This document shows, piece by piece, positions 3,922 to 5,018 of a stretch of DNA of 5,018 nt. Position numbers and translations under genes: made by a program. Below the pieces are notes generated by a model. The model was not told where the DNA came from and did no database searches. It saw nothing but the letters and a program-made list of their open reading frames with translations. Every line of letters begins with the position of its first letter. Within the stretch, counting starts at the first letter, position 1. The DNA comes from Gammaproteobacteria bacterium. GTDB lineage: Bacteria; Pseudomonadota; Gammaproteobacteria; Competibacterales; Competibacteraceae. The stretch lies in contig JAIFNF010000069.1 of NCBI GenBank assembly GCA_020047885.1, forward strand, positions 1-5,018, written 5' to 3'.

Positions 3922-4457
3922 CGGCGGAAGAGCGGGCGCGAGAGCAGGAACAAACCAGAATCTATCGATCGATCAATGCCCTGGATAGCAGGCTGCCCGG
4001 TGCTTTGGAACGGGTTGAGGCGGTGCTGGGGCCACTGGCGGACGCCGCCCGGATCGCCTATCTTGACCAGCGTACTCAGTGGCGGGACGGCGCACCGCAG
4101 CATCCCTGGCCGTTGATCCATCTCTATCGCGGTCTGTTGCTCTGCTCACAAGAGGAGGCGGATGCGGATGCCGAGACCCTTGCCGCGGCTCAGTCCTGGT
4201 TTGATCGCGCCATCCTGATCACCACGATGGAAACCCACGGGGCAAGGGTTAAGCTCATCGGGGCGATGATCGCAACCGTCGCGGCCTGCTGTTTTGACGA
4301 CAACAGCTATGTGGACAACGCCCGGAAATTGCTGGATGAGATCCGTGTATTGCCCGCCGCTGACTTCGTGATTGACGAACTGACGGACATTCTCGCCACC
4401 CCCGAACCCACAGCTATCGAACGGGCTTTGGCAACCCTACCTTTCAACTACCACTGA
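3855..4457 (+). CDS. TPR-like helical protein, C-terminal part (frame-shifted continuation)
   Basis: This frame is open from 3834 to the TGA at 4455-4457. From 3855 it continues the protein as HDASEAERCFVKALEAFQQA, a textbook TPR second-helix pattern following GQYRA in the other frame. Helical units follow: EERAREQEQTRIYRSINALD, HPWPLIHLYRGLLL, AAQSWFDRAILI and DNARKLLDEIRVLP. The end is ERALATLPFNYH. The first possible start inside it is a TTG at 4005 with no SD, so it is unlikely to be an independent gene. Adding a single base, for instance one more C in GCC at 3853-3855, would join both parts into about 403 residues. No slippery heptamer is visible, so a mutation or a base-call error is likelier than programmed frameshifting. 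It is followed after 21 bases by the 4479 gene, probably one operon. Confidence 0.75.
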   Translation, partial: HDASEAERCFVKALEAFQQATLTAEERAREQEQTRIYRSINALDSRLPGALERVEAVLGPLADAARIAYLDQRTQWRDGAPQHPWPLIHLYRGLLLCSQEEADADAETLAAAQSWFDRAILITTMETHGARVKLIGAMIATVAACCFDDNSYVDNARKLLDEIRVLPAADFVIDELTDILATPEPTAIERALATLPFNYH

Positions 4458-4478
4458 TCCAACACGGAGCTTAATACT

Positions 4479-4943
4479 ATGAATTTTATTCAATTAATTC
4501 TACATAAACTCGGTCTGTCTGCGCCGCCAACAGAACCGGTGACACCGCCTCCGTCTGAACCGACCGCAAACCGGATTGAGCCTTCCGCTGAACCGCCAGC
4601 GTCGCCCATAGCCTCCGTCGCCGAACAACCGGTTGTTGAAACGCCGCCTGCCCTTCTGGAACCGGTTGTCGAAGAACCCCCGACAGCCGCACTGCTGGAG
4701 CCGGAAGTTGTCCCCGAACCGGAACCTGCGCCAGAAATCGTGGTGCGCACCCCGACGAGGCCTTTGCCAGAATTACTCAAGCACATTGAAAGACTGTCAT
4801 TATGGGATCCGCCTTCAGCCGTTGAGTTGGAATTGAAAACGGTGTTGGCCGAATGCCGCGCCAGTTACCCGGATCAGGAAGAAGCGATCCAGGCAAGAGT
4901 CCAGCGCGGCCAGGAAGCGCGAAAACTCTTAGAGGCTGTCTAA
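4479..4943 (+). CDS. Pro/Glu-rich linker protein with amphipathic N-terminus and helical C-terminal domain
   Basis: The 154-residue product has three parts. Residues 1-13 (MNFIQLILHKLGL) form a short amphipathic or hydrophobic helix that could anchor it to the membrane. About 15-95 is a low-complexity Pro/Glu/Ala/Val linker with an imperfect tandem repeat, PVVETPPALLE then PVVEEPPTAALLE. About 96-154 is a compact charged helical domain (LPELLKHIERLSLW, AVELELKTVLAECRASYP, EEAIQARVQRGQEARKLLEAV). The ATG has GGAG 9 bases upstream and lies 21 bases after the TPR-like gene, so the two are probably co-transcribed and may interact. Such Pro/Glu linkers resemble rigid periplasm- or cell-spanning segments (as in TonB), but no TonB domain is present. 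Family unknown. Confidence 0.85.
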   Translation: MNFIQLILHKLGLSAPPTEPVTPPPSEPTANRIEPSAEPPASPIASVAEQPVVETPPALLEPVVEEPPTAALLEPEVVPEPEPAPEIVVRTPTRPLPELLKHIERLSLWDPPSAVELELKTVLAECRASYPDQEEAIQARVQRGQEARKLLEAV

Positions 4944-4954
4944 AAACTAACATA

Positions 4955-4983
4955 TTGACTTTAAATAACTTTTTTTGTAAAAT
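4955..4983 (+). promoter_or_regulatory. Strong sigma-70-like promoter in AT-rich DNA, facing off the right edge
   Basis: TTGACT (4955-4960), a 17-base spacer and TAAAAT (4978-4983) match consensus at 5/6 and 5/6. It starts 12 bases past the stop of the 4479 gene, in a sharply AT-rich tail. The start site would be near 4990. The only ATG downstream in the window (5001) hits TAA two codons later, so the transcript must serve a gene or RNA beyond the window. Confidence 0.62.
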
Positions 4984-5018
4984 ATAGGTAAAAGTAGGGT
5001 ATGAATTAAAAAATTATT

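Overview
The window looks like accessory chromosomal DNA from a moderately GC-rich proteobacterium. A gammaproteobacterium is my guess, from composition, Shine-Dalgarno (SD) style and gene content; no marker gene settles it.

Layout. (1) Bases 1-1020, minus strand: a type II toxin-antitoxin operon with a Phd/YefM-type antitoxin (742-966), an overlapping VapC PIN-domain RNase (356-754) and a third gene that runs off the left edge (possible PemK/MazF-like protein). A TTGACA box lies inside a set of direct and inverted repeats upstream, as expected of an autoregulated operator. (2) Bases 1231-2927, minus strand: small membrane or envelope genes. They are a signal-peptide-bearing Gly/Ala-rich protein (2292-2927), a possible basic 54-residue protein (2104-2268), a YkvA/DUF1232 protein (1672-2028), a 22-residue membrane miniprotein (1544-1612) and a 90-residue glycine-rich hydrophobic protein (1231-1503). 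(3) Bases 2928-3246: a divergent control region without a convincing gene. (4) Bases 3247-4943, plus strand: a TPR-like helical protein broken by a frameshift near 3855, then a Pro/Glu-rich protein 21 bases downstream. (5) From about 4945 the DNA becomes AT-rich and carries a near-consensus sigma-70 promoter pointing out of the window.

The main finding is a bipartite motif on the minus strand, TTTGAAAAA-N14-CGTTG. It occurs five times in 1.6 kb with exactly the same 14-base gap (1649-1676, 2067-2094, 3030-3057, 3144-3171, 3243-3270). One copy precedes the miniprotein gene by 36 bases, one precedes the YkvA gene by 38, and three are stacked upstream of the secreted glycine-rich gene. It resembles a promoter for an alternative (ECF-like) sigma factor or a fixed-geometry operator. 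It would tie the membrane genes into one small regulon, plausibly an envelope-stress or membrane-modifying module. The motif and its positions are read from the sequence; the regulon and its function are inferred.
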